Assembly (NCBI GenBank): GCA_947165895.1 | Contig: CAMVCB010000009.1 | Span: forward strand, 26,254 to 90,253 | DNA from: an uncultured Treponema sp. | Lineage (GTDB): Bacteria > Spirochaetota > Spirochaetia > Treponematales > Treponemataceae | DNA length: 64,000 nt | Reading direction: 5' to 3' | Shown here: positions 1 through 7,732 of the stretch, piece by piece | Position numbering within the stretch: the stretch's first letter is position 1 | How the letters are laid out: every line of letters begins with the position of its first letter | Made by a program: the position numbers and the translations under genes | Notes under the pieces: model-generated | Database searches by the model: none | What the model saw: the letters and a program-made list of their open reading frames with translations, nothing else | What the model was told of the DNA's origin: nothing

Positions 1-1017
1 GGCATTTTTGCAGAAGGATCTGTCTTACAGGAAAGCGTAACAAGAAAATCAGAAGCAATCACACTGCCAAGCCTTACCCGCGACTATTACACCTTTGACG
101 GCTGGTACACCACAGACAACTTTGCCGACGGCACACAGGTTACAAGGCTTGAAAACTTTGCGGCAAATGTAAATGTCTATGCCAAGTTCACACCGATTAC
201 ATATACAATTACTTATGTTTTGAATGGGGGAACAAATGCGGATGGAGCGGTTACGACATATACAATGGATGACGATATAAAACTTCCAACTCCAACAAAA
301 GCAGAATCAGCATTTAAAGGCTGGTACACAGTGGAAGATTTTTCTGATTCAAAATTAACAGGTTGGAGCAAAGGAAAACTGCATGAAGATATTACACTTT
401 ATGCAAGGTGGAATATGTATATTGAGGTCAAGAGTGGACTTGCTGCATCTGAGATTAAGAAAATTACTAGTAATACAACCATTAAAGTGAAAAAAGATAA
501 AAGTAATAATAAGGATACTGTATATATACCTAGTCTTAGCAATGCATTAAAGGAACTTTTAAAAACGAACAGTGATGTTTTAGTGACGCTTGATATTTCA
601 GAATTTAATAATATTGTGATGGATGAAAATGATAAAAAATTTTCTGGTTGCGCAAACCTTGAAGAAATTATTTTCCCTAATAGCGTTAATAAGTTTGATA
701 CACTCCCTAGTTTTGCAGGGTGTACAAGACTTGAAAGCATTACGATTCCTTCTTATGGTATAAAAACTATTTCCGAAAGATGCTTTTATAACTGCACATC
801 CCTTAAAAATGTAATAATTGGCAGTGATGTAACAACCATAAAAAAATATGCCTTTGCGGATTGCCCTTCGATTGAAAGCATAGTATTCATGTCTCCAGAC
901 GGATGGAAGTTAAAAGGAATATCTGTTGGAGGTGGTTCACTAACTATGAATGACCCAACAGGAAAGAATATACAATTCTTAACTGGTTTTAGGGCCCAGT
1001 ATGAATGGTATTACTAA
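1..1017 (+). CDS. InlB-repeat / BspA-type leucine-rich surface protein, 5' partial
   Basis: The reading frame is open from the first base, so the N-terminus lies outside the window; 338 codons are visible. Two Listeria-Bacteroides (InlB B) repeats are seen, each with the FDGWYT/FKGWYT signature and ending in an aromatic-rich strand (codons about 20-70 and 70-138). A BspA-type LRR_5 tract follows (about 205-310), with FSGC, FAGC, CFYNC and YAFADC turns. Such proteins are usually exported adhesins or surface proteins of host-associated bacteria. The first 200 bases are GC-richer than the rest, consistent with mosaic growth. No anchor is visible at the C-terminus, which ends in WYY. Confidence 0.75.
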   Translation, partial: GIFAEGSVLQESVTRKSEAITLPSLTRDYYTFDGWYTTDNFADGTQVTRLENFAANVNVYAKFTPITYTITYVLNGGTNADGAVTTYTMDDDIKLPTPTKAESAFKGWYTVEDFSDSKLTGWSKGKLHEDITLYARWNMYIEVKSGLAASEIKKITSNTTIKVKKDKSNNKDTVYIPSLSNALKELLKTNSDVLVTLDISEFNNIVMDENDKKFSGCANLEEIIFPNSVNKFDTLPSFAGCTRLESITIPSYGIKTISERCFYNCTSLKNVIIGSDVTTIKKYAFADCPSIESIVFMSPDGWKLKGISVGGGSLTMNDPTGKNIQFLTGFRAQYEWYY

Positions 1018-1070
1018 TAAAAGGTTGTGATAAATATACAGATAAAAAAAATATATATAGGAGTAGATCA

Positions 1071-1802
1071 ATGACAAAAGACTACAAAGCATTATGTGAA
1101 GAACTGTATGAAAAGTGGAAGGGTGACAAGAATGCGTTTTGTGATTTTAGGGGATTTCAAACAGAGTTTTTAATAGAACCCTATTATAAAGTTCAGAATG
1201 GAAAGAAAATGCTTTATGTCCTTAACAACAATCCGGGAGAAGGGCTTAGTGTTCAGCATAGGAACGGTTTATGGGGAAATGTACACGGTAAATCATACGC
1301 AGAGCTTTCCTCTACATTCATGGACTACTACGAAAAAGATTTGAAAGGCGCTGCAAAAAGCCGGTTAAATAAAATTCAGATTTTTGCCTCTCGTTTTGGT
1401 TTTGATGGCATTGAAGATGTTGAGTCATTCTTTTTGCACAGCAAGACTTTCAACAAAAAGTCATTCCTAAAAAAAATAGATAATCCTGTCATTCAAGAAT
1501 ACTGTCAGGCTTTGCAAGCGTATCTAGAAAATAAATCAGTGCTTTCAATAAATTCTGTTGGAGTAAATGAGTCAATTACAAAAGCATCTCTAAAAAAGTC
1601 TTTATGGATAATGCACATTGCTAAAATCATAAATCTTGATTTTTCATATGCGAGTCTTATCAAAATAACCCAAAAAGGAGACAAGGTAACTTCCGCGGCT
1701 TTAGTTGGCAAAAATAAAATAATGATTTTCACGATGGGCTCAAACAACATGCCGAAAATTCTAGACATTGTTTTTGAAAGGATTCAAAAAGAGTTTTTGT
1801 AA
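1071..1802 (+). CDS. Hypothetical protein, 243 aa
   Basis: I chose the ATG at 1071 because a GGAG ribosome site lies just upstream; an in-frame ATG at 1005 overlaps the previous gene and has no such site. I do not recognise the family. The protein looks soluble with mixed alpha/beta character and contains VLNNNPGEG near residue 50. That motif loosely recalls the NPG motif of uracil-DNA-glycosylase-like folds, but nothing else supports the link. AT-rich codon use matches the end of the preceding gene. It stands alone, followed by a TetR gene. Confidence 0.6.
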   Translation: MTKDYKALCEELYEKWKGDKNAFCDFRGFQTEFLIEPYYKVQNGKKMLYVLNNNPGEGLSVQHRNGLWGNVHGKSYAELSSTFMDYYEKDLKGAAKSRLNKIQIFASRFGFDGIEDVESFFLHSKTFNKKSFLKKIDNPVIQEYCQALQAYLENKSVLSINSVGVNESITKASLKKSLWIMHIAKIINLDFSYASLIKITQKGDKVTSAALVGKNKIMIFTMGSNNMPKILDIVFERIQKEFL

Positions 1803-1925
1803 ACCAGTGGTTGTAACAGTTACCGAAGGTTCCTCTCTAACGCCCTTATTTCAACAATTCTTCAAGACAAGCTTTTCTTTATTTAGTAACGTTGTGTCAC
1901 TTAACTAAACTGTATGGCATAACCG

Positions 1926-1978
1926 GTGACTTGTCAACACTAAAATACGATATTAGTGACAAAAAGTTGCTTATTGCA
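1926..1978 (+). promoter_or_regulatory. Putative TetR operator (copy 1)
   Basis: A block upstream of the TetR gene is almost identical to the block at 45956-46008 upstream of its paralogue. It contains the inverted repeat CACTA-N11-TAGTG at 1938-1958, flanked by TTGTC and GACAA. Conservation outside the coding region suggests an autoregulatory operator. Confidence 0.5.
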
Positions 1979-2008
1979 AAAGATATTTTACTGTGTTATT
2001 CTTTAGGT

Positions 2009-2665
2009 ATGGCAGATTTAAACAGAAAAGCAGTGTTTATCCGCGCAAGAAGTGATGAACACAAAGAAGAAAGACTTTCTCAAATAAAAGAGGCAACGGC
2101 AGGACTATTTGCAAGCTGCCCTTATTCAGAAATTACCCTTACCACGATTGCTGAAAAATTAGGCTGGTCTCGCGCAAACCTTTATAAATACGTTACAACC
2201 AAAGAAGAAATCTTTCTGGAAATCTCTGCAGAAAAAATGACGGCTTATTACAACGCCCTGCTTTCGGCATTTCCGGAGGGCAACAATTTTACAGCAGGCG
2301 TAATTGCCGAGATTTGGGCCGGAATCGTAAACGCTAATCAGGATTACATGCGCTATGTTTCCTACCTCAACCCTGTTATTGAAACAAATGTTACGGTAGA
2401 GCGTCTTGCCGTTTTCAAAAAGAAATATTATGACTTGGCCTATGCCTTCCGCGACAGACTTGCGCAGATGCTGGGTATCACCCTGGACGCTGCCTACAAA
2501 ATCCAGCTGGACCTATTATTTTATGCTTCTTCAAATGCAGTCTGCTGCTACAAAAATCCGCTGGTTCAGGAAGCCCTTAAGCAGATTAATATTACTCCGC
2601 CGCCAATGGACTTTTACAAGGACATGAAGGAATTTATTAAAATGCGGCTTGAGTGGAAAGAATAA
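2009..2665 (+). CDS. TetR/AcrR-family transcriptional regulator (paralogue 1)
   Basis: This is a 218-aa regulator starting at ATG 2009; an upstream in-frame extension to 1892 would run through the conserved operator. The N-terminal TetR helix-turn-helix is clear: ITLTTIAEKLGWSRANLYKY, followed by the KEEIFLEI ligand-domain entry. The C-terminal two-thirds is the helical ligand and dimer domain. It is a close paralogue of the gene at 46040-46678, differing mainly by a short N-terminal insert (LNRKAVF). The copy at 46 kb stands divergent from the redox cluster. This copy precedes the Na/Pi transporter, with 171 bases between them. Confidence 0.85.
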   Translation: MADLNRKAVFIRARSDEHKEERLSQIKEATAGLFASCPYSEITLTTIAEKLGWSRANLYKYVTTKEEIFLEISAEKMTAYYNALLSAFPEGNNFTAGVIAEIWAGIVNANQDYMRYVSYLNPVIETNVTVERLAVFKKKYYDLAYAFRDRLAQMLGITLDAAYKIQLDLLFYASSNAVCCYKNPLVQEALKQINITPPPMDFYKDMKEFIKMRLEWKE

Positions 2666-2775
2666 GAGTTGCAAAAGGTGCAGAGGCTGCCGAAGCTAAT
2701 CATCGGTTCTCCAAATTATCTTTCTGAATTGACCGCTTCTTTCCGTGCTTTGTATGAAAGACTGATTTTTCAGAA

Positions 2776-2830
2776 TTTACAAACAATTTACAAAAATTAA
2801 CTGTAATTTTTAATTTCTTACAGTTATAGT
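2776..2830 (+). promoter_or_regulatory. Pho-box-like repeats and promoter of the Na/Pi transporter fusion
   Basis: TTTACA at 2776, TTTACA at 2787 and TAACTG at 2798 recur every 11 bp, the spacing of PhoB/PhoP-type boxes. AACTGTAA...TTACAGTT forms an inverted repeat within the same stretch. A -10-like TATAGT (2825-2830) follows. It ends 6 nt before the ATG at 2837, with no Shine-Dalgarno sequence, suggesting a leaderless transcript. Confidence 0.5.
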
Positions 2831-2836
2831 AAAAAT

Positions 2837-4810
2837 ATGATAACTGTATTAAGCCAGATTCTAGGATTTACTGGTTCTCTCTGCCTGCTGCTTTTTGGAA
2901 TGGAGATGCTTTCGAACGGTATTCAAAAGGGAGCAGGAAACAGCCTGCAATCTCTGCTTCATAAGATTTCCGGGAACAGATTTACGGCTGTGCTTACAGG
3001 GCTTGCGGTTACGGCAATCATTCAGTCTTCCGGCGCAACTACTGTAATGGTGGTGAGTTTTGTAAATGCCGAGATTATAAGCCTTACTCAGGCCATTGGA
3101 ATTATTTTTGGTGCAAATATCGGAACCACAGTTACAGCCTGGATTGTTTCACTTTTTGGTTTTTCCTTCAGTATGGAAGCGGCGGCTATTCCTTTGTTCG
3201 GCTTTGGATTTATCCTTAAATATTTTAAGAAGTTTAAGATTCATAATTTTGCTGATTGTTTTATGGGCTTTGCACTTTTATTTATGGCACTGGGACTTCT
3301 TAAAACTTCCATGAATTTAAAACCTGAGTCCGTCAGCTTTTTACAGAAATTTCAGGATCTGAATTTTACAGGTCTTCTGCTTGGAGTTTTGATTGGAACT
3401 GTCTTTACGGCCCTGATTCATTCTTCATCTGCTACAACAGCGATTGTGCTTACAATGTCGGCAAACGGTTCTCTGCCCTGGGAGCTTGGAGCCGCAATGG
3501 TTTTAGGAAGCAACATCGGTTCTACAGTGGACGCGGTTATGTCATCCTTTGGCGCAAGCGTGAATGCAAAACGCACGGCAGCCGTTCACGTGGCCTTTAA
3601 TGTGACGGGAACTTTTTTAGCCCTGCTTTTCTTCCAGCCGTTTTTAAATCTTATTGATTTTATTGTTCCCGGTCAGCCTACACAGAATATCACAACTCAT
3701 ATTGCCATGCTTCATACTGTCTTTAATATTTCTGCCACAATCCTTTTCCTTCCTTTTGTAAAGCAGATTGCTTCCATTACAGAAAAAGTGATTCAAGAAA
3801 GCCAGAAAGAAAAAGATGCTCATTATAAAATCCCAATCATCCTGCCAAAAAATCATGTCAGCACAGATTTGTACACTTTTCAGGTTCAAAAAGAAATTAC
3901 CAAAATGGCTGCCCGCGTAATGGAGATGATGGATTATCTGAATCAGGGGCTTAATCAAAATAAAGGACTTGATAGTTTAATAGAAGAAATTAATGCTCAG
4001 GAAGAATATGTTGATGAAATGAATCACGAAATTTCCTGGTTCCTCCAGAAATGTTCCCGTCTTCCAACTGCAAATCATAATGACCGGAACAATTATGCCA
4101 GCATGATTTCTGTAATTCAGAATCTTGAAGATTTGAGTGATGAATGCTGTTCAATGATGCATTCACTGTGCAAGTTCAAAAAGGAAGGGGAGACAGAATC
4201 CCTCAGAAATCAGACAGATGAAGTGATTGAATATTTTAATCAGGTATATATTTTTTATGAACAGACCTGTACTTACATCGCCCTTGGTCTTTCTGAAATT
4301 GATAAGGTTCTTCTGTCTGATGTGGAAGACAAAATCGACAGGACTAAGAGGGAACTTAAAAAAGCCAGCCGAAAGCGAATTGAAAACGGCAGCAATGTAA
4401 AGGCAGAGCTTAATTACATGGATTTAGTCCGCAAAATTGAAAAAGCCGGCGACTGCATTTTTGGAGTAATTCAGGCAATCCAGCCAAACCCGGGTGACTC
4501 AGTTCTTGCTGATGGTTCTGAAAAAAATCTGATCAGCGCACAGAATGTAATTATCAATACAAAAAGCAGAAAGGCCTTTGTTTCGGGAAAAGAGATTCAG
4601 CTTGCAGTAAAGGAATATGAACTGCTGGCCCTTCTTATGGAAAATAAAGGACAGGTTGTTACCCGCGAGCATATTCTGGAAGCTGTATGGAATTATGATA
4701 AAGAAATAGAAAGCCGTACTCTGGATGTTCATATCGGGCTTTTGCGTCAGAAATTAAATAACCAGAAGCTGATTGAGACTGTACGCGGAGTGGGCTACAG
4801 AATTTCGTAA
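2837..4810 (+). CDS. Na/Pi cotransporter fused to PhoU-like domain and OmpR-type winged helix
   Basis: This 657-aa protein has three parts. Residues 1-310 form the Na_Pi_cotrans domain, with the duplicated signatures QSSGATT (63-69) and HSSSATT (195-201) and the paired GANIGTT and GSNIGST loops. Residues about 340-545 form a helical PhoU-like region, common in NptA/YjbB proteins. Residues about 566-657 form a complete OmpR/PhoB winged helix, with VVTREHILEAVW, the recognition helix RTLDVHIGLLRQKL and the wing GVGYRI. The first two parts predict sodium-driven phosphate movement in the inner membrane. The DNA-binding tail is unusual and implies a membrane-tethered regulator. There is no receiver domain and no frameshift in the frame. 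Pho-box-like repeats precede the gene, so autoregulation is possible. Confidence 0.9.
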   Translation: MITVLSQILGFTGSLCLLLFGMEMLSNGIQKGAGNSLQSLLHKISGNRFTAVLTGLAVTAIIQSSGATTVMVVSFVNAEIISLTQAIGIIFGANIGTTVTAWIVSLFGFSFSMEAAAIPLFGFGFILKYFKKFKIHNFADCFMGFALLFMALGLLKTSMNLKPESVSFLQKFQDLNFTGLLLGVLIGTVFTALIHSSSATTAIVLTMSANGSLPWELGAAMVLGSNIGSTVDAVMSSFGASVNAKRTAAVHVAFNVTGTFLALLFFQPFLNLIDFIVPGQPTQNITTHIAMLHTVFNISATILFLPFVKQIASITEKVIQESQKEKDAHYKIPIILPKNHVSTDLYTFQVQKEITKMAARVMEMMDYLNQGLNQNKGLDSLIEEINAQEEYVDEMNHEISWFLQKCSRLPTANHNDRNNYASMISVIQNLEDLSDECCSMMHSLCKFKKEGETESLRNQTDEVIEYFNQVYIFYEQTCTYIALGLSEIDKVLLSDVEDKIDRTKRELKKASRKRIENGSNVKAELNYMDLVRKIEKAGDCIFGVIQAIQPNPGDSVLADGSEKNLISAQNVIINTKSRKAFVSGKEIQLAVKEYELLALLMENKGQVVTREHILEAVWNYDKEIESRTLDVHIGLLRQKLNNQKLIETVRGVGYRIS

Positions 4811-4898
4811 ATAATTCTATAATATCCCTGAATTAATTCACGAAGGTTTTCAATTTCCTGGCTTTCTTGCAACCGAAGAGTTTCATTTTGGACCTCGT

Positions 4899-5070
4899 TT
4901 ATATTTCAAAATCCAGACAGGCACGGCTTGCAGAAAATGGACGAACCTTGCTGTCTGCTACGACTACGTGTTCAGGGTGCTTTGAATAGCCTTTGAGGGC
5001 TTCTTCAGATTCAAAAGTGGAATCCAGCATCAGGTCTGCAGTAGAAGAGGCGAGGCGGCCACTTGTGTTT
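4899..5070 (-). pseudogene. C-terminal fragment of a Dabb (stress-responsive A/B barrel) protein
   Basis: The minus strand reads the last 55 or so residues of a Dabb-domain protein, including LDSTFESEEALKGYSKHPEH and ending SRACLDFEI. No start or N-terminal half is present. The upstream side abuts the tail of the small protein at 5092-5319, so the gene appears truncated. The remaining bases up to 4811 hold nothing I recognise. Confidence 0.6.
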
Positions 5071-5091
5071 TACCATTTTTCTGTCCTTTCC

Positions 5092-5319
5092 TTAAATCCT
5101 ATTACAGCCGGATTTTCTTTCTTCCGGGTGTGCTACTTCAAAGCCGCAGTTTGCTTCCATGTTCAGTTCGCGCAGTTCTTTAACCCCGTCAATATAGAGC
5201 TGATAATTGATTCCGGTGGATTCATAACCACAGCCTACATCATAATCGTCGCCCAGTGATTCACGGACAATCTGTTCACGCTGCTCGCGGGTTGTGTCTT
5301 TTATCAAAATACTTGCCAT
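5092..5319 (-). CDS. Small ILIKDTT-family protein, 75 aa
   Basis: The protein begins MASILIKDTTREQREQIVRE and contains DYDVGCGYES and YIDGVKELREL. It belongs to a family of small hypothetical proteins of roughly 65-75 aa, of unknown function as far as I know. The window holds three copies: this one, a truncated copy at 6830-6955 and a diverged copy at 17730-17930. The last 20 or so residues are unlike the 17.7-kb copy and may be read-through into the junction with the Dabb fragment. Conserved Cys and Asp/Glu residues could bind a metal, but that is inference. Confidence 0.65.
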   Translation of the reverse strand: MASILIKDTTREQREQIVRESLGDDYDVGCGYESTGINYQLYIDGVKELRELNMEANCGFEVAHPEERKSGCNRI

Positions 5320-5535
5320 AGTGTTTTCCTACTGGGAAAGATTTTATCACGAAACGGCATAAATGAGTATTATTGATGGGGTATTACACAAATATTTAAA
5401 ATCTGATAATATAACCCCACTTTTCAAAGATTGCCTAATCTTATTAAGAGTGGAGTATTTCCGAACCTTTCTATGCTCATGCGCAAGGTCTTTGCGCAGT
5501 TTTAATGCAATCACATTTACATTCTGGAGTTTCGT

Positions 5536-6015
5536 ATGCCAAAATCTTTGGGACAGGAAATTCTTTTTACCATTCTGATGGTATTTGTTATGGTTTATGC
5601 AATGGTTTGCTACAATATTGCGCTTGCGATGGGAGGACTTTCTAATTCAGTTTTTCTGATTGCCTTCCATGAACTTCCAATTATGATGCCGCTTGCTTTT
5701 GTGCTTGATTTTGTTATTGTCGGACCGATTGCCAAGAAAATCACTTTTTCAAGGTTCAAACCAGAAGAGGCTAATCCGGTATTCATCATCCTTTCCATTT
5801 CAATCTGCTCTGTATGGCTGATGTGTCCGCTTATGAGTTTTGCCGCTACAATTCTTTTTAAGGGCGGCTTCCAGAAAGAAATGCTCTCAATCTGGCTTCA
5901 GACAACTGCTTTTAATTATCCGATGGCCGCTTTCTGGCAGCTGCTTGTTGCAGGACCTCTTGTTCGTGCAATTTTTGCTTTGATGTTTAAAAACAAGAAA
6001 CCTGCAGCAAAATAA
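5536..6015 (+). CDS. DUF2798-type four-helix membrane protein
   Basis: This 159-aa protein has four predicted membrane helices arranged as two similar halves, each starting with a hydrophobic segment followed by a conserved small/aromatic stretch (FHELPIMMPLAFVLDFVIVG and the later MAAFWQLLVAGPLVRAIF). This duplicated pattern is typical of DUF2798 proteins, whose function is unknown. A TGGAG ribosome site lies about 6 nt before the ATG. It is monocistronic, followed by a repeat element and an intrinsic terminator. Confidence 0.7.
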   Translation: MPKSLGQEILFTILMVFVMVYAMVCYNIALAMGGLSNSVFLIAFHELPIMMPLAFVLDFVIVGPIAKKITFSRFKPEEANPVFIILSISICSVWLMCPLMSFAATILFKGGFQKEMLSIWLQTTAFNYPMAAFWQLLVAGPLVRAIFALMFKNKKPAAK

Positions 6016-6082
6016 TTCACTGCAGGCTCCTCAATTAACCTAACTGACCATCCTTTTCCATGACATAAGATTTTAATTGTAT

Positions 6083-6189
6083 GGGCGTTCCCGTCCGCTT
6101 CGCGGCCGGTCGGGCTTTGCGGGGTCCCGGCTATCGCCTTCATTCCTTCGGAACTGCCCTTTCAGGGCAGCCCCTACAATCCCTAACGC
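6083..6189 (+). repeat. Interspersed GGGCGTT...CCCTAACGC repeat, copy 1
   Basis: This is a GC-rich block in an AT-rich intergenic region. It has the family ends GGGCGTTCCC (left) and CCCTACAATCCCTAACGC (right), with internal hairpins such as CGCTTCGCGGCCGG and CTGCCCTTTCAGGGCAG. Related copies lie at about 18.4, 26.3, 32.1, 34.2, 34.6, 39.4, 44.0, 44.7 and 45.8 kb. Confidence 0.75.
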
Positions 6190-6252
6190 TTTTTTTTTAA
6201 ATATTCTAATTCTGGAGCTGGCGATATTGTTATAAAATCCCCTTCAAATTAT

Positions 6253-6277
6253 GGCTAAAAATTTATAGCCTTTTTTT
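6253..6277 (+). terminator. Intrinsic terminator
   Basis: GGCTA-N8-TAGCC is followed directly by seven T residues. It lies between the DUF2798 gene with its repeat and the Nif11-like gene, so it probably ends the upstream transcript. Confidence 0.6.
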
Positions 6278-6327
6278 CCATAGGCGGAGTATAAATAAGA
6301 GTAATGCAAATGCACAGGAGGTATATT

Positions 6328-6822
6328 ATGGACGAAAAAGAATTCAAAGAACAGTTACTTTTGGCAGGTGCAAGCGAGAAACAGATTGCAAAAGTTGATT
6401 TTGAAAAAATGGAAAGTATCTTTGATAAGGCAAACAGCATAGAAGATCTTTGCAAAATTTTAAAAGAAAACTATCCAGACTTTAATGAAGCAGAATTCAA
6501 AAAGACCATTGTCGAAAATGAAAAGACAGATGGCGAGGCCCTAGATCTTTCCGATGCAGATCTTGAATCTGTTGCAGGTGGAAGCGTGGGCAGCTGGCTA
6601 AACAAAAATAAGGCCTGGCTCATTCCTGTGGCAGCTTTTGCAGCAGCTGGTATAGGCTATGGAATATACAAATATAAACAGAATAAATTAATGGCAGAAG
6701 CTGAAAAATTGTATCCTGTGAACAAAGGAGAAATTACAAAGGTACTTACGCATCATGGCAAGATTGTTGGGGTTGAAGTCAAGAGTGAGCCTATCAAGAG
6801 TGATCCTATATATCTGGATTAG
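6328..6822 (+). CDS. Nif11-like leader / double-glycine precursor peptide candidate
   Basis: This 164-aa protein has a strong AGGAGG site before the ATG at 6328. The acidic N-terminal region (1-70) resembles a Nif11-like leader. It is followed by LDLSDADLESVAGG at 72-85, the classic end of a double-glycine leader, with predicted cleavage after Gly85. The 79-residue remainder starts SVGSWLNKNK and has one hydrophobic segment, AWLIPVAAFAAAGIGYGIY, then a basic tail. The leader suggests export or maturation by a C39 peptidase-type ABC transporter, as for bacteriocins and RiPPs. No transporter or modification enzyme is in the window, and the core is longer than most. It could instead be a membrane protein that kept a leader-like domain. 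Confidence 0.6.
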   Translation: MDEKEFKEQLLLAGASEKQIAKVDFEKMESIFDKANSIEDLCKILKENYPDFNEAEFKKTIVENEKTDGEALDLSDADLESVAGGSVGSWLNKNKAWLIPVAAFAAAGIGYGIYKYKQNKLMAEAEKLYPVNKGEITKVLTHHGKIVGVEVKSEPIKSDPIYLD

Positions 6823-6829
6823 GATTAAA

Positions 6830-6955
6830 TCACTGCTGATAGTTGATGCCAGTAGATTCATAGCCACAGCCAACATCATAATCGTCGCCCAGTGATTCGC
6901 GGACAATGTGTTCTCGCTGTTCGCGGGTTGTGTCTTTTATTAAAATACTTGCCAT
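6830..6955 (-). pseudogene. Truncated ILIKDTT-family small protein
   Basis: The minus strand encodes 41 residues beginning MASILIKDTTREQREHIVRE and ending INYQQ at a TGA. It is nearly identical to the start of the 5092-5319 protein but lacks its C-terminal third. It converges with the Nif11-like gene, 7 bases away. It looks like a recent partial duplication. Confidence 0.6.
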
Positions 6956-7037
6956 GAGATGCATTTTAGCACGAAATGAGGATTAAATCAGTGTTCTGAA
7001 GAACAATCTCTGCTATAATGCAGAAAAGGGAAAAATC

Positions 7038-7355
7038 ATGGTGAATGAGTTTAATGAATATGTCCACGATTGTTTTTCTGAAGCAGGCGATATTGTCATA
7101 AAATCTATGATGGGCGGATACCTTGTATATTTTAAAGGAAAACTGATAGGTGACATTTGCGGCGATGAGCTGTTCTTAAAGAGAACACCGACATCGGACA
7201 GACTGCTTGCAGATTCCGAACTGCGTTATCCCTATGAAGGTTCTAAGACTCTGATGCATGTATTTGACAGTTTTGATGATAAGGCACTGATTCTGGAACT
7301 TCTGGAAGGAATGTATGCTGAACTTCTGGAAAAGAAACCAAAGAAAGCCAGATGA
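7038..7355 (+). CDS. TfoX N-terminal domain protein
   Basis: This 105-aa protein matches the TfoX_N fold throughout, with the signatures IVIKSMMGGYLVYFKGKLIG and YPYEGSKTLMHV. Stand-alone TfoX_N proteins are common in gut bacteria and their role is not settled; the name comes from competence regulation in gamma-proteobacteria. The C-terminus is lysine-rich. A TATAAT box (7014-7019) and an AGGGAAA site precede the ATG. It is probably monocistronic. Confidence 0.8.
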   Translation: MVNEFNEYVHDCFSEAGDIVIKSMMGGYLVYFKGKLIGDICGDELFLKRTPTSDRLLADSELRYPYEGSKTLMHVFDSFDDKALILELLEGMYAELLEKKPKKAR

Positions 7356-7417
7356 GAAAAACGGAGACGATATTACAAAACAGTTGATTTTCCAGCTCAT
7401 ATCCCATATATTATTAA

Positions 7418-7431
7418 GTGGGATATCCCAC
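7418..7431 (+). promoter_or_regulatory. Perfect 14-bp palindrome, likely TA operator
   Basis: GTGGGATATCCCAC lies 44 bp before the antitoxin-like gene, and a further half-site ATCCCA lies about 12 bp upstream. Position and symmetry fit autorepression by an antitoxin dimer. Confidence 0.5.
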
Positions 7432-7474
7432 AAAACACAACTAGCCGACCAGCGGCCTTACTCAGGAGGTATAT

Positions 7475-7732
7475 ATGCCAGCATTAGCAGTAAGATCTTA
7501 TGATTCAAAATTGGACTCAAAAAGAAGAATAACTCTCAGAGCTGCTTCATACGATTATTATCATGTTGAAGAATATCCTGATGGACGAATCCTCTTGGAA
7601 CCTCGCGAACTCACAAAGCCATTTGAAGTTTCACAAAACACTCTTTCTATGATGGATGAAAGCATGAAAAACCTTAAAGCCAGAAAAGCCGGAGATTCTA
7701 TAGATTTTTCTGCATATGAGGAACTCTTATAA
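7475..7732 (+). CDS. Putative antitoxin of a type II TA pair
   Basis: This 85-aa protein opens with a short beta-rich segment, LDSKRRITLRAASYDYYHVE, that resembles a SpoVT/AbrB-like swapped-hairpin strand pattern. A DGRILLEPRELTKPFEV stretch follows, then an acidic helical tail typical of antitoxins that wrap a toxin. AGGAGG stands 6 nt before the ATG. Its stop codon overlaps the next start by one base, indicating translational coupling. Assignment rests on layout, size and the upstream palindrome; the family is not certain. Confidence 0.55.
   Translation: MPALAVRSYDSKLDSKRRITLRAASYDYYHVEEYPDGRILLEPRELTKPFEVSQNTLSMMDESMKNLKARKAGDSIDFSAYEELL

Noticed and set aside
399..740. Minus-strand open frame of 113 codons inside the surface-protein gene
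   Set aside because: It is antisense to clear InlB/LRR coding, has no ribosome site and is hydrophobic only because it mirrors that sequence.
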